A program made the position numbers and the translations under genes. Shown one piece after another: positions 41,942-51,559 of a stretch of 64,000 bases of DNA. Position 1 is the first letter of the stretch. Every line of letters starts with the position of its first letter. This DNA is from Modestobacter sp. VKM Ac-2982 (GTDB lineage Bacteria > Actinomycetota > Actinomycetes > Mycobacteriales > Geodermatophilaceae), in the NCBI RefSeq assembly GCF_026967935.1, contig NZ_JAPVBL010000002.1, positions 186,001 through 250,000 on the forward strand, read 5' to 3'. The notes beneath the pieces are model-generated. The model searched no databases, had not been told where the DNA came from, and was given only the letters and a program-made list of their open reading frames with translations.

Positions 41942-43135
41942 ATGACCGTCCTGCAGAAGAAGTCCGACAACCCGATCGCCCACCTGTCCGAGGCCGACGT
42001 CGAGGCCATCGGCCGCGAGCTCGACGCCATCCGGCAGACCGTGGTGGACAGCCGGGGCGAGGACGACGCCGCCTACATCCGCCGGGTCATCGACGTGCAG
42101 CGCAAGATGGAGCTGGCCAGCCGGGCCGTCCTGCTGTTCTCCAGGTTCCCGCCGGCCTGGGTGCTGGGCACCGCGGGGCTCTCGGTCGCCAAGATCCTGG
42201 AGAACATGGAGATCGGGCACAACATCCTGCACGGCCAGTGGGACTGGATGCGCGACCCGAAGATCCACTCCACGACCTGGGAGTGGGACATGGCCAGCCC
42301 GTCGGAGCAGTGGAAGCACTCGCACAACGTGCTGCACCACACCTACACGAACGTGATCGGCAAGGACAACGACCTCGGCTACGGCATCATGCGCGTCGAC
42401 GAGGACCAGAAGTGGGTCCCGCTGTACCTGTTCCAGCCGGTGTGGAACTTCGTCAACGCCTGCTTCTTCGAGTACGGGATCGCCGCCTACGACCTGGAGC
42501 TGGGCAAGAACCTGGCGACCAAGGAGCGCCGCGCCGACCCCGGCTTCCGCGCCCGCGGCAAGCAGGTGCTGAAGAAGATCGGCAAGCAGATGACGAAGGA
42601 CTACGTCGTCCACCCGGCGCTGTCGGGTCCGTCGTTCCTGCCCACCCTGGCGGCCAACTTCACCGCCAACGTGGTGCGCAACGTGTGGTCGCACTCGGTG
42701 ATCATGTGCGGGCACTTCCCGGAGGGCGTGGAGACCTTCGAGAAGAAGTCCATCGACGGGGAGACCCGCGGTGAGTGGTACCTGCGCCAGATGCTCGGCT
42801 CGGCCAACATCTCCGGCAGCAAGGCCATGCACATCATGACCGGGAACCTGTCCCACCAGGTCGAGCACCACCTGTTCCCGGACCTGCCGAGCAACCGGTA
42901 CGCCGAGATCGCCCCGCAGATCCGTGACCTGTTCGCCCGCTACGGGCTGCGGTACCACTCCGCGTCGCTGCCGCGGCAGGTCGGGTCCGCCTGGCACAAG
43001 GTCATCCGGCTCTCGCTGCCCAACGGCTGGCTGGCCCAGACCACGCCGGCCAACGCCCCGGCCCAGGTCGTCAAGCTCTACAAGATGACCACCGGTGGCC
43101 CGAAGGTGCGCCGGGCGCTCCAGGCCGCCGCCTGA
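41942..43135 (+). CDS. Membrane acyl-CoA/fatty acid desaturase (DesA3-like)
   Basis: This 397-residue membrane di-iron desaturase has three histidine boxes: GHNILHGQW (HxxxH, about residues 92-100), HSHNVLHHTY (HxxxHH, about 123-132) and HQVEHHLFP (HxxHH, about 302-310). Two hydrophobic pairs lie around them. Like Rv3229c it should introduce a delta-9 double bond using electrons from the reductase upstream. AGGAGC precedes the ATG. A strong terminator follows. Confidence 0.94.
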   Translation: MTVLQKKSDNPIAHLSEADVEAIGRELDAIRQTVVDSRGEDDAAYIRRVIDVQRKMELASRAVLLFSRFPPAWVLGTAGLSVAKILENMEIGHNILHGQWDWMRDPKIHSTTWEWDMASPSEQWKHSHNVLHHTYTNVIGKDNDLGYGIMRVDEDQKWVPLYLFQPVWNFVNACFFEYGIAAYDLELGKNLATKERRADPGFRARGKQVLKKIGKQMTKDYVVHPALSGPSFLPTLAANFTANVVRNVWSHSVIMCGHFPEGVETFEKKSIDGETRGEWYLRQMLGSANISGSKAMHIMTGNLSHQVEHHLFPDLPSNRYAEIAPQIRDLFARYGLRYHSASLPRQVGSAWHKVIRLSLPNGWLAQTTPANAPAQVVKLYKMTTGGPKVRRALQAAA

Positions 43136-43154
43136 CAGACCGGCCCCGCACACA

Positions 43155-43195
43155 GCACGAGGCCCGCCAGGAGATTCTCCTGGCGGGCCTCGTGC
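43155..43195. terminator. Perfect 20-bp-arm hairpin between convergent genes
   Basis: Arms 43155-43174 (GCACGAGGCCCGCCAGGAGA) and 43176-43195 are exact reverse complements around a single T, so the folded loop takes the inner bases. It lies 19 bp after the desaturase stop and 13 bp from the universal stress gene end, and can serve both. Confidence 0.9.
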
Positions 43196-43208
43196 CGTCC
43201 CGGGTGGG

Positions 43209-43613
43209 TCAGCCGGCGGTGGGGTGCGGCTTGACCGCGAGGACCGGCCGGTCGGCGTCCAGCAGGATCCGCTGGGCGCTGCTGCCCATCAGCAGCTTGC
43301 CGACGGGGGAGCGGCGGCGCAGGCCGATCACGATCACCGACGCGTCGACGGAGTCGGCCACCCGGAGCAGCTCGTCGGCCAGGTCGCCGGTGTGCGGGGT
43401 CTGCCGCAGCTCCAGGGCGATGCCGTCGGTCTCGGCGCGGGAGGTCAGCGACCGGACGAGCTCCGGTGGTGCGACGTCGGCGCTGACCGGTGCTCCGCCC
43501 CGCGGGGTGTTGAGCACCAGCAGCCCCTCCTGGCGGCGGCGGGCCTCGGCGAGACCGGCCGTGAAGGCCGCCTCGCCCTCGGGCGTGGGGACGAAACCGA
43601 CGAGGACGGTCAC
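43209..43613 (-). CDS. Universal stress protein (UspA family)
   Basis: The product is 134 residues. It opens TVLVGFVPTPEGEAAF and ends VIVIGLRRRSPVGKLLMGSSAQRILLDADRPVLAVKP, the G-2x-G-9x-G(S/T) ATP-binding type. The GTG overlaps the tctA stop by 4 bp. A Usp as last gene of a tripartite tricarboxylate transporter operon is a common actinobacterial arrangement. Confidence 0.92.
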   Translation of the reverse strand: MTVLVGFVPTPEGEAAFTAGLAEARRRQEGLLVLNTPRGGAPVSADVAPPELVRSLTSRAETDGIALELRQTPHTGDLADELLRVADSVDASVIVIGLRRRSPVGKLLMGSSAQRILLDADRPVLAVKPHPTAG

Positions 43614-45139
43614 ACGAGCTCCTTGGTGTTCGGGTCGGAGGTGTCCTGCGCCTGCTCCTGCCGCCGGCGGTTCCGCAGGGTCGCCACGAAGGGGTACACG
43701 GCCACGAGCAGGAACACGACGAGCAGGGTGCCGGAGATGGGACGGGTGAAGAAGCCGGTCGCGTCGCCGTCGAAGATCAACAGCGAACGGCGCAACCCGT
43801 CCTCCAGCAGAGCACCCAGCACGAAGGCCAGCAACAGCGGGCCGGGATCGAAGCCGGCCTTCTTCATCAGGTAGCCGAGCACGCCGAAGACGATGACCAG
43901 CACGATGTCGAAGACGCTGTTGTTGACCGTGTAGACGCCGATCAACGTGATGAGCACGGTGATCGGCGCCAGGATGGCCGGCCGCACCCGGAGGATCTTC
44001 ACGAACAGCCCGACCAGCGGGATGCTCATGATCAGCAACAGGATGTTGCCGATGTACATCGAGTTGACGACCCCCCAGAACAGCTCCGGCTCCTCGGTGA
44101 CCAGCTGCGGGCCGGGGGTGACCCCCACCACCAGCAGGGCGCCGAAGATCACCGCCATGGTCGCGTTGGCGGGGATGCCCAGCGTGAGCAACGGGATGAA
44201 GGACGACGTCGCGGCGGCGTTGTTCGCCGTCTCGGGCCCGGCCACGCCCTCGACCGCCCCCTTGCCGAAGCGCTCCGGCGTCTTGGAGCGCCGCTTCTCC
44301 ACCGCGTAGGCGGCGAGCGAGGAGAGGGTCGCACCACCCCCGGGGAGGATGCCGAGGAAGAAGCCGATCACCGACCCGCGGCCGATCGCGCCGGAGGACT
44401 GGCGCAGGTCCTGCCGGGAGGGCCAGACGTTGGCGACCGTGGTCGGCGCCTGGGTGGCGTTGTGCCGCTGCTCCAGGTTGTAGAGGATCTCGCCGAGACC
44501 GAAGAGGCCCATCGCGATCGGCACGAAGTCCAGGCCGTCGGCCAGGTTCAGGTTGCCGAAGGTGAACCGCTCGGTGGCGGTGAAGCCGTCGCGGCCGACC
44601 GTGGCGAGCAGCAGGCCGACACCGGCCGCGACGACGGCCTTGAGCCGGCTGCCACTGCTGACGGTGGCGACCAGCAGGATGCCGAGCAGCGCCAGGGCGG
44701 TGTACTCCGGCGGCCCGAAGTCCAGCGCGAAGCTGGCCACGAGGGGAGCGAGGAAGGACAGCGCGACGATCGAGATCGTGCCGCCGGCGAACGAGCCGAT
44801 CGCAGCGATCCCGAGCGCGGTCCCCGCCCGGCCCTGGCGGGCCATGGCGTAGCCGTCGAAGACCGTGACCACCGACGACGCCTCGCCCGGGAGCTTGAGC
44901 AGGACGGAGGTGATCGTGCCGCCGTACTGGGCGCCGTAGAAGATGCCGGCCAGCATGATGATCGCGGTCACCGGCTCGATGCCGATGGTGATCGGCAGCA
45001 GGATCGCGATGGTGGCGGCGGGGCCGAGGCCCGGCAGCACGCCGACGAGCATGCCGACGACGACGCCGATCAGGCAGTAGAGCAGATTGGTCGGTTCCAG
45101 GACGACGGCGAAGCCGTCGAGCACCGGGGCGAGGTCCAA
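43610..45139 (-). CDS. tctA: Tripartite tricarboxylate transporter large permease TctA
   Basis: This 509-residue membrane protein has about 12 helices. VLVGVLPGLGPAATIAILLPIT (about residues 30-50) and the second VIGFFLGILPGGGATLSSLAAYAVEKRRSK are the twin GLPG/PGGG signatures of TctA. Together with TctB and the lipoprotein TctC it imports an organic acid driven by an ion gradient. The neighbouring catabolic genes suggest galactarate or glucarate. The start is TTG after AGGAGAG, 10 bp downstream of tctB. Confidence 0.94.
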   Translation of the reverse strand: MDLAPVLDGFAVVLEPTNLLYCLIGVVVGMLVGVLPGLGPAATIAILLPITIGIEPVTAIIMLAGIFYGAQYGGTITSVLLKLPGEASSVVTVFDGYAMARQGRAGTALGIAAIGSFAGGTISIVALSFLAPLVASFALDFGPPEYTALALLGILLVATVSSGSRLKAVVAAGVGLLLATVGRDGFTATERFTFGNLNLADGLDFVPIAMGLFGLGEILYNLEQRHNATQAPTTVANVWPSRQDLRQSSGAIGRGSVIGFFLGILPGGGATLSSLAAYAVEKRRSKTPERFGKGAVEGVAGPETANNAAATSSFIPLLTLGIPANATMAVIFGALLVVGVTPGPQLVTEEPELFWGVVNSMYIGNILLLIMSIPLVGLFVKILRVRPAILAPITVLITLIGVYTVNNSVFDIVLVIVFGVLGYLMKKAGFDPGPLLLAFVLGALLEDGLRRSLLIFDGDATGFFTRPISGTLLVVFLLVAVYPFVATLRNRRRQEQAQDTSDPNTKELV

Positions 45140-45149
45140 CGGACTCTCC

Positions 45150-45782
45150 TCAGAAGAGGTGCGGGACGGGGACCGAGAGGGCCGCGACGAAGACGAGGTA
45201 GAAGGCGACCACGACGGCGACGCTGACGATCGCGGACGTCCGCCAGCTCTCGCCGCCCAGGAAGCGGAGCCAGACGAAGGCCAGCAGCACGGCAGGGATC
45301 TCGAAGCCGATGGTGCCGATGAGGGCGACGAAGACGAGCATCGTGGCCAGCCCGGCGAGGACCAGCCAGGAGGACCTCGAGAACTGCTCGGTGTCGGTGG
45401 TCCGGCGGGCGGTGGCCGCCAGTGCCAGGCCCAGCACGACCAGCAGCACGCCGAGGAGCAAGGGCCAGAGTCCCGGTCCGGGTGTGCGTGCGGTGCCGGC
45501 GCCGAGCGCCAGGGCGCCGACGGCCGCGGCTGCCCCCAGCGCGACCACGAGCGCCGCGATCACCAGGTTCGCGGCCGGGCCGGCCGGTGGCGGCCGGTGT
45601 TCGGCGTCGTCCTCGACCTCCTGTGCCAGGTCCTCGAGGTCGTGCAGCGTCGAGGGGGTGTCGGTGGCCGCCGGTGCGGTGTCGTCCGGGTGGGGGGCCA
45701 CGTTCCCCTGGGGGGTGGCCCCGGCGGCCGTGCGGCCGCCGGGGCTCCCCGGGGTGTGCGCCCCGTCGCGCGCAGAGCTCAC
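45150..45782 (-). CDS. tctB: Tripartite tricarboxylate transporter small permease TctB
   Basis: The product is 210 residues. GTG at 45782 was chosen because GAGGAG lies five bases upstream; a longer frame exists but lacks that. The first 75 residues are hydrophilic, Pro/Asp/Thr-rich, which is longer than usual for TctB. Four helices follow, with the typical LGxGxxxxPGPGLWPLLLGVLLVVLG block and FVALIGTIGFEIPAVLLAF. Confidence 0.87.
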   Translation of the reverse strand: MSSARDGAHTPGSPGGRTAAGATPQGNVAPHPDDTAPAATDTPSTLHDLEDLAQEVEDDAEHRPPPAGPAANLVIAALVVALGAAAAVGALALGAGTARTPGPGLWPLLLGVLLVVLGLALAATARRTTDTEQFSRSSWLVLAGLATMLVFVALIGTIGFEIPAVLLAFVWLRFLGGESWRTSAIVSVAVVVAFYLVFVAALSVPVPHLF

Positions 45783-45852
45783 GAGTTCTCCTCGCTCCTG
45801 CTCGGGGTCATCGGGACGCGGGTCGCGCCCCGGGCCATCGTGGACCCGAGGG

Positions 45853-46863
45853 TCACGCATCTCCACCGAGGTCGATGCCGTACTCCTCGACCACGGCCCG
45901 GTAGTTGTCCAGGTTCTCGGTCCACCGCTCCCGGATCTCCTCACCGTCGACCTCGAGGGGGGTGAGCAGGTTGTCCTCGTTCAGCTGCTGGTAGCCCTCC
46001 GTCTCGAAGGCGGCCTGGAACCCGTCGCGCAGCGCCTGCATGACGTCGTCCGGCACGCCTTCGGGGGCGAACACGGCGCGCGACTGCTGCACCGGCACGT
46101 CGTAGCCGGCCTCGACCGCGGTCGGGGTGTCGGGCAGGTAGCTCGGGCGCTCCTCGGCGAAGGTCACGATCGGGGTGAGGCCGCCGGACTCGATCTGCTC
46201 GATGGCCTCACCGAGCTGGACGGAGCCGACGTCCACCTGCCCGCCGAGCACGGCGGTCAGCGTGGGGGAACCGCCGTCGAACGGGACGGCGGTGGCGTCG
46301 ATGTCGGCCTGGGCGAACAGCAGCTCCTGGGACAGCTGGCTGCCGGTGCCGACCCCGGTGGTGCCGAAGGTGATCGGGCGACCGGCCGCGGCCAGGTCCT
46401 CGACCGAGCTGAAGCCCGAACCCGGCGCGGTCACCAGGACGTAGTCGTCCAGAGAGAGGCCCGTGACGATGTCGAAGTCGGCGATGTCGGGGGCCTCGCC
46501 CTCGCCCACCGCGAGCGGGGTGATGTAGGCCAGGCTGCCGTTGTAGACCATGAGGGTGTGGCCGTCCGGGTCCTCGCCGGCCAGCTGCTGGGCGGCCAGT
46601 GCACCGTTGGCGCCGGGCCGGTTCTCCACGGTCACCGGGACGCCGAGCTCGTCGGAGAGGCCTTCGGCCGCCGCGCGGGCGATCAGGTCCGTGCTGCCGC
46701 CGGGGTCCTGCCCGACCAGCATCGTGATCGGGTCGCCGCCGGGGAACTCCTCCTCGGAGTCCGACCCGCCGCCGACGTTCCCCCCGCAGGCGGTGAGGGA
46801 GAGGGCCAGGGTGAGTCCGGCTCCGGACAGTGCCCAGCGACGGGCGCGGTGGTTCGTGGTCAT
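45853..46863 (-). CDS. tctC: Solute-binding lipoprotein TctC
   Basis: This 336-residue extracytoplasmic receptor has an N-terminal RRWALSGAGLTLALSLTACGG lipobox (Cys near residue 25). The binding domain shows ITMLVGQDPGGSTDLIARAAAEGLS, VENRPGANGALAAQQL and PITFGTTGVGTGSQL, typical of Bug/TctC receptors. GAGGAGAA precedes the ATG. It is first in the leftward tctC-tctB-tctA-usp operon, with a promoter matching that of kdgD. Confidence 0.93.
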   Translation of the reverse strand: MTTNHRARRWALSGAGLTLALSLTACGGNVGGGSDSEEEFPGGDPITMLVGQDPGGSTDLIARAAAEGLSDELGVPVTVENRPGANGALAAQQLAGEDPDGHTLMVYNGSLAYITPLAVGEGEAPDIADFDIVTGLSLDDYVLVTAPGSGFSSVEDLAAAGRPITFGTTGVGTGSQLSQELLFAQADIDATAVPFDGGSPTLTAVLGGQVDVGSVQLGEAIEQIESGGLTPIVTFAEERPSYLPDTPTAVEAGYDVPVQQSRAVFAPEGVPDDVMQALRDGFQAAFETEGYQQLNEDNLLTPLEVDGEEIRERWTENLDNYRAVVEEYGIDLGGDA

Positions 46864-46945
46864 GGTGGTTCTCCTCTTCGAGAAGCCGTCGGTCCGGCCT
46901 GGGGGTGCTGTGAGTGCCGTCACGAACGCGGGGACGATCGAAGAG

Positions 46946-46996
46946 TAGGAACGGCCGCTCATGCCTGTCCAAATCCATTGCGGCATTGATTGATAC
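46946..46996 (-). promoter_or_regulatory. LysR-type operator plus promoter of tctC (overlaps lysR upstream region)
   Basis: Read leftward: GTATCAATCAATGC (46996-46983), 10 bases, TTGGACAGGCAT (46972-46961), 4 bases, GGCCGTTCCTA (46956-46946). The same elements with the same spacing occur before kdgD at 47910-47960. TTGGAC and TTCCTA sit as -35 and -10, with the dyad-like element immediately upstream, the usual place for a LysR activator. The element ends 10 bp before the lysR ATG, so it could also govern autoregulation. Confidence 0.75.
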
Positions 46997-47005
46997 CTTG
47001 GGTGC

Positions 47006-47899
47006 ATGGCGTTCACCTTGGAGCAGCTCCGCGGTTTCGTCGCCGTCGCCGAGGAGCTCCACTTCGGTCGCGCGGCGGAGCGGCTCTCGATGACGCAGCC
47101 GCCGCTCAGCCGGCAGATCCAGAAGCTGGAGCGGGTGGTCGGCGCCCAGCTGCTCGAGCGGGACAACCGGCGGGTCGAGCTCACCGCCGCCGGTGAGGTC
47201 TTCCTGGTCGAGGCCCGCCGGCTGCTCACCCTGGCCGACGGCGCGCCGGAGCTGGCGCGCCGGGTCTCCTCCGGGTCCAGTGGTGTGCTGCGGATCGGCT
47301 TCACCGCGGCGTCCGCCTACGGCGTGCTCGGCCGGCTGCTCGACGACCTGGGCGCCGCGCTGCCCGACGTGGACGTCGACCTCGCCGAGATGGTGACCCG
47401 CGAACAGGTGGCCGGCCTGCTGGCGGAGGAGATCGACCTCGGGCTGGCCCGGCCGCCGTTCGACGCCGAGCGGTTCGGTTCCCGGCTGCTGCACCGCGAG
47501 TCCCTGCTGGTCGCCGCCCCGCTGGGGCACCGGCTGCTCGCACTGGACCGGCCGGTGACGGCGACCGACCTGGCCGGTGAGCCGGTGGTGATGCACTCAC
47601 CGACCAAGGCGCGGTACTTCTACGACCTGGTGGTCGGGGTCGTGCCGGCGGCCTCGGAGAACACGGTGCACACCGTCAGCCAGGTGCTCACCATGCTCTG
47701 GCTCGTCGCCGCCGGCCGGGGGGTCGCGTTCGTCCCGGAGTCGGCCGCCGGGCTGACCATCGCGGGGGTCGGGCTGGTGCGCCTGGAGACCCCGGTGCCC
47801 GAGCCGGTCGAGCTGCACCTGCTGTGGGCCCGGGAGTCCAAGAACCCGGCCCTGTGGCGGGCGCTGGACGCCCTGGCGAGCGGGCAAGCGCTTTCATGA
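47006..47899 (+). CDS. LysR-family regulator of aldarate uptake and catabolism
   Basis: The product is 297 residues. The N-terminal winged helix is AEELHFGRAAERLSMTQPPLSRQIQKLER (about residues 17-45), with a linker helix and a periplasmic-binding-like effector domain (LRIGFTAASAYGVL onward). It is divergent from tctC and upstream of kdgD; both have the same operator/promoter block. The effector is probably galactarate, glucarate or a breakdown product. No ribosome site precedes the ATG. Confidence 0.93.
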   Translation: MAFTLEQLRGFVAVAEELHFGRAAERLSMTQPPLSRQIQKLERVVGAQLLERDNRRVELTAAGEVFLVEARRLLTLADGAPELARRVSSGSSGVLRIGFTAASAYGVLGRLLDDLGAALPDVDVDLAEMVTREQVAGLLAEEIDLGLARPPFDAERFGSRLLHRESLLVAAPLGHRLLALDRPVTATDLAGEPVVMHSPTKARYFYDLVVGVVPAASENTVHTVSQVLTMLWLVAAGRGVAFVPESAAGLTIAGVGLVRLETPVPEPVELHLLWARESKNPALWRALDALASGQALS

Positions 47900-47909
47900 T
47901 GCTCAGCGT

Positions 47910-47960
47910 GCATCGAGTGATGCGGAACTGCTCTTGGACAGGCATCGCGGGCCGTTCCTA
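47910..47960 (+). promoter_or_regulatory. LysR-type operator plus promoter of the kdgD operon
   Basis: GCATCGAGTGATGC (a GCATC/GATGC dyad, 47910-47923), 10 bases, TTGGACAGGCAT (47934-47945), 4 bases, GGCCGTTCCTA (47950-47960). Identical in layout to the tctC promoter on the other side of lysR. The start codon of kdgD is 73 bases further on. Confidence 0.78.
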
Positions 47961-48033
47961 GGGTGACGTCGACCACCGCCCACGACCTCCGGTCGACCAG
48001 TGCGCGGACCCGTCGAACCCAAGGACACGAGCT

Positions 48034-48948
48034 GTGACGTTGCTGCCCCCGGATGCTCTCGCTGACCGGCTGAAGTCCGGTCTGCTCTCGTTCCCGGTCA
48101 CCCACTTCGACGGCGAGCTGCAGTTCGACGAACCCCGCTACCGAGAGCACCTGGCCTGGCAGTCGAGCTTCGACGTGGCCGGCCTGTTCGCCGCCGGCGG
48201 CACCGGGGAGGGCTTCTCGCTCACCCCCGCCGAGATCGACCGGGTGGTCCGGGTGGCCGTCGACGAGATCGCCGGCCGGGTGCCCGTCATCGCCCCGGCC
48301 ACCGGCGGCACCGCCGTCTCCGTGGCCCAGGCCCAGGCCGCCCAGGCGGCCGGCGCCGACGGCCTGCTGCTCTTCCCGCCCTACCTCACCGAGGCCAGCC
48401 AGGCCGGTCTGGTCGAGCACGTCAGCGCCGTCTGCCGGGCCACCGACCTCGGCGTGGTCGTCTACAGCCGGGCCAACGCCGTGCTCACCGACGGCGCCGT
48501 CGCCGAGCTCGCCGACCGGAACCCCAACCTCATCGGGCTCAAGGACGGCGTCGGCGACATCGAGCAGATGACCCGCACCTACGCCAAGGTCGGCGACCGG
48601 CTCATCTACGTCGGTGGCCTCCCCACCGCCGAGACGTTCGCGCTCCCGCTGCTGCAGCTGGGGGTGAGCACGTACTCCTCGGCGCTGTACAACTTCGTGC
48701 CCGAGTTCGCGCTCCGGTTCTACGCCGCCGTCCGCGCCCAGGACCGCGTGGCGGTGTACGGGATGCTCAACGACTTCGTCCTCCCGTACCTCGACATCCG
48801 CGACCGGGCCCGCGGCTACGCGGTCTCGATCGTGAAGGCCGGTCTCACCGCGGTGGGCCGGGACGGCGGCCGGGTGCGCCCGCCGCTCACCGACCTGACC
48901 GAGGCCGAGCTCGGCGAGCTGACCACGCTGGTCTCCAAGGTCTCCTGA
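48034..48948 (+). CDS. kdgD: 5-dehydro-4-deoxyglucarate dehydratase
   Basis: The product is 304 residues of the DapA superfamily (class I aldolase-type barrel). [15 protein letters not shown] holds the GTGE phosphate/carboxylate motif, VVVYSRANA the tyrosine, and [13 protein letters not shown] (about residue 168) the Schiff-base lysine. It dehydrates and decarboxylates 5-dehydro-4-deoxyglucarate to 2,5-dioxovalerate. GTG follows AAGGA. It is the first gene of the rightward catabolic operon. Confidence 0.93.
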   Translation: MTLLPPDALADRLKSGLLSFPVTHFDGELQFDEPRYREHLAWQSSFDVAGLFAAGGTGEGFSLTPAEIDRVVRVAVDEIAGRVPVIAPATGGTAVSVAQAQAAQAAGADGLLLFPPYLTEASQAGLVEHVSAVCRATDLGVVVYSRANAVLTDGAVAELADRNPNLIGLKDGVGDIEQMTRTYAKVGDRLIYVGGLPTAETFALPLLQLGVSTYSSALYNFVPEFALRFYAAVRAQDRVAVYGMLNDFVLPYLDIRDRARGYAVSIVKAGLTAVGRDGGRVRPPLTDLTEAELGELTTLVSKVS

Positions 48949-48996
48949 ACCAGGTCTTGCTGGACCCGCTGCCCGCCGTCTGCTGAGAGGAACCCG

Positions 48997-50328
48997 ATGA
49001 CCGGCACCACGCCGACCGTCGCCCGCGTCGAGGTGGTGCCCGTCGCGGGGCACGACAGCATGCTGCTGAACCTCAGCGGCGCGCACGGCCCCTTCTTCAC
49101 CCGCAACATCGTGATCGTCACCGACAGCGCGGGCCGCGAGGGCGTGGGGGAGGTGCCCGGCGGTGAGGAGATCCGGCGGACGGTCGCCGACGCGGGCCCG
49201 CTGCTCGTCGGGCAGCCGGTGGCCGCCTTCGGCCGGCTGCTGCGCTCGGTCGCGGACACCTTCGCCGACCGGGACGCCGGCGGCCGAGGTCTGCAGACCT
49301 TCGACCTCCGGACGACGATCCACGCGGTGACCGGGCTGGAGTCCGCGCTGCTGGACCTGCTCGGGCAGCACCTGGGGGTCCCGGTCGCCGAGCTGCTGGG
49401 CGACGGGCAGCAGCGCGACGCCGTGCCGATGCTGGGCTACCTCTTCTACATCGGGGACCGGACGGCGACCGACCTGCCCTACGTCGCCGAGCCGAACCCG
49501 GCCGACGACTGGGAGCGGCTCCGCCGGGAGCCCGCGCTCACGCCCGAGGCGGTCGTCGCCCTGGCCGAGGCGGCCCAGGCCCGCTACGGCTTCACCGACT
49601 TCAAGCTCAAGGGCGGCGTGCTCGCCGGCGAGCAGGAGGTCGCCGCCGTCCGGGCACTCGCGCAGCGGTTCCCCGACGCCCGGATCACGCTGGACCCCAA
49701 CGGGGGCTGGCTGCTCGCCGACGCCGTCCGGCTGCTCGGCGACCTGCACGGGGTGCTCGCCTACGCCGAGGACCCGGTCGGGGCCGAGGGCGGCTTCTCC
49801 GGGCGGGAGGTCATGGCGGAGTTCCGGCAGACCACGGGGCTGCCGACGGCCACCAACATGATCGCCACCGACTGGCGGCAGATGGCCCACGCCGTCCGGT
49901 CGCACGCCGTGGACATCCCGCTGGCCGACCCGCACTTCTGGACCATGCGCGGTTCGGTGCGGGTGGCCCAGCTGTGCGCCGACTTCGGCCTGACCTGGGG
50001 ATCGCACTCCAACAACCACTTCGACATCTCGCTGGCGATGTTCACCCAGGTGGGGGCCGCCGCGCCGGGGGAGATCACCGCGCTGGACACCCACTGGATC
50101 TGGCAGGACGGCCAGGCGCTCACCCGGTCGTCGTTGCAGATCCGGGACGGGGCGATCGCCGTCCCCACAGCGCCGGGGCTCGGTGTCGAGCTGGACCGGG
50201 ACGCCCTGGCCGCGGCGCACGAGCTCTACCGCGAGCACGGGCTCGGCGCCCGGGACGACGCGGTCGCCATGCAGTACCTCGTGCCCGACTGGGGCTTCGA
50301 CCCCAAGCGTCCCTGCCTGGTGCGCTGA
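48997..50328 (+). CDS. gudD: Glucarate dehydratase
   Basis: The product is 443 residues, the GudD length, of the enolase superfamily. [11 protein letters not shown] (KxK base, about residue 205), [10 protein letters not shown] and [12 protein letters not shown] (metal ligands Asp and Glu), [12 protein letters not shown], and [16 protein letters not shown] (catalytic His) are the glucarate dehydratase hallmarks. It converts D-glucarate (or L-idarate) to 5-dehydro-4-deoxyglucarate, the substrate of KdgD. AGAGGAA precedes the ATG. Confidence 0.94.
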   Translation: MTGTTPTVARVEVVPVAGHDSMLLNLSGAHGPFFTRNIVIVTDSAGREGVGEVPGGEEIRRTVADAGPLLVGQPVAAFGRLLRSVADTFADRDAGGRGLQTFDLRTTIHAVTGLESALLDLLGQHLGVPVAELLGDGQQRDAVPMLGYLFYIGDRTATDLPYVAEPNPADDWERLRREPALTPEAVVALAEAAQARYGFTDFKLKGGVLAGEQEVAAVRALAQRFPDARITLDPNGGWLLADAVRLLGDLHGVLAYAEDPVGAEGGFSGREVMAEFRQTTGLPTATNMIATDWRQMAHAVRSHAVDIPLADPHFWTMRGSVRVAQLCADFGLTWGSHSNNHFDISLAMFTQVGAAAPGEITALDTHWIWQDGQALTRSSLQIRDGAIAVPTAPGLGVELDRDALAAAHELYREHGLGARDDAVAMQYLVPDWGFDPKRPCLVR

Positions 50329-50348
50329 CCCCGATGCCTGGAGCTGCC

Positions 50349-51515
50349 ATGACGACGACCGCCGCCCCGACCACCACAGCCCCGGCCGTCCTGGACCGGA
50401 TCGAGTCGATCTCGCTCTCCTCGGTCACGCTGCCGCTGCCCAACCCGATCAGCGACGCGAAGGTGTTCACCGGCCGGCAGCGGCCGATGACCGAGGTCGC
50501 GTTCCTCTTCGCCGAGATCCGCACCGAGGCCGGGCTCGAGGGGGTCGGCTTCAGCTACTCCAAGCGCGCCGGCGGGCCCGCGCAGTTCGCGCACGCCCGG
50601 GAGATCGCCCCCGACCTGATCGGCGAGGACCCCAACGACATCGCCCGGCTGTGGACCAAGCTCGTGTGGGCCGGGGCGTCCGTCGGCCGCAGCGGTGCCT
50701 CCACCCAGGCCATCGCCGCCTTCGACGTCGCGCTCTGGGACCTCAAGGCGAAGCGCGCCGGGCTGCCGCTGGCGAAGCTGCTGGGCGCGCACCGCGACTC
50801 GGTGCGCTGCTACAACACCTCCGGCGGCTTCCTGCACGAGTCGGTGGAGCAGGTGCAGGACAACGCCACTCGCACCCTGGAGAGCGGCGTCGGCGGCATC
50901 AAGATCAAGGTCGGGCTGCCGGATTCCGCGGAGGACCTGCGCCGGGTGCGCGCCGTCCGCGAGCACCTCGGTGACGGGGTGCCGTTCATGGTCGACGCCA
51001 ACCAGCAGTGGGACCGGCCGACGGCCATGCGGGTCAGCCGCCGGCTGGAGGAGTTCGACCTGGTGTGGATCGAGGAGCCGCTGGACGCCTACGACGCCGA
51101 GGGCCACGCCCAGCTCGCCCGCTCGCTGGACACGGCGATCGCCACCGGCGAGATGCTCACCAGCGTCGCCGAGCACCGCGAGCTCATCCGGGCCGGCTCG
51201 GTCGACATCCTGCAGCCCGACGCCCCGAGGATCGGCGGCATCACCCAGTTCCTGAAGCTGGCGGCGCTCGCCGACGACGCCAACCTGCAGATCGCCCCGC
51301 ACTTCGCCATGGAGATCCACGTGCACCTCGCCGCGGCCTATCCGCACGAGCCGTGGGTCGAACACTTCGACTGGCTGTACCCGCTCTTCAACGAGCGGCT
51401 GGAGACCCGCGACGGCCGGATGCACCTGTCCGACCGCCCCGGTCTCGGTGTCACCCTGACCGAGCAGGCGCGCGCCTGGACCGTGGACCGCGTCCACGTC
51501 GACGCGCCCCGCTGA
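50349..51515 (+). CDS. Galactarate/L-talarate dehydratase-like enolase-superfamily enzyme
   Basis: The product is 388 residues of the mandelate racemase subgroup. GVGGIKIKVGLP (KxK base), FMVDANQQWD and VWIEEPLDAYD (metal ligands), ATGEMLTSVAEH, and IAPHFAMEIHVHLAA (catalytic His) are present; YNTSGGF resembles talarate/galactarate dehydratases. It would open a second entry, galactarate, into the same intermediate used by KdgD. GGAG precedes the ATG at 50349. Confidence 0.87.
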   Translation: MTTTAAPTTTAPAVLDRIESISLSSVTLPLPNPISDAKVFTGRQRPMTEVAFLFAEIRTEAGLEGVGFSYSKRAGGPAQFAHAREIAPDLIGEDPNDIARLWTKLVWAGASVGRSGASTQAIAAFDVALWDLKAKRAGLPLAKLLGAHRDSVRCYNTSGGFLHESVEQVQDNATRTLESGVGGIKIKVGLPDSAEDLRRVRAVREHLGDGVPFMVDANQQWDRPTAMRVSRRLEEFDLVWIEEPLDAYDAEGHAQLARSLDTAIATGEMLTSVAEHRELIRAGSVDILQPDAPRIGGITQFLKLAALADDANLQIAPHFAMEIHVHLAAAYPHEPWVEHFDWLYPLFNERLETRDGRMHLSDRPGLGVTLTEQARAWTVDRVHVDAPR

Positions 51516-51559
51516 ACCCGTCCCGCTGAACCCGTCCTGCGAAGAGGAGCACCCCCGAC

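Noticed and set aside
47886..47893. AAGCGCTT palindrome as a LacI-type or catabolite operator
   Set aside because: It is only 8 bp and lies within the last codons of lysR. The neighbouring composite element shared with tctC is a far better regulatory candidate.
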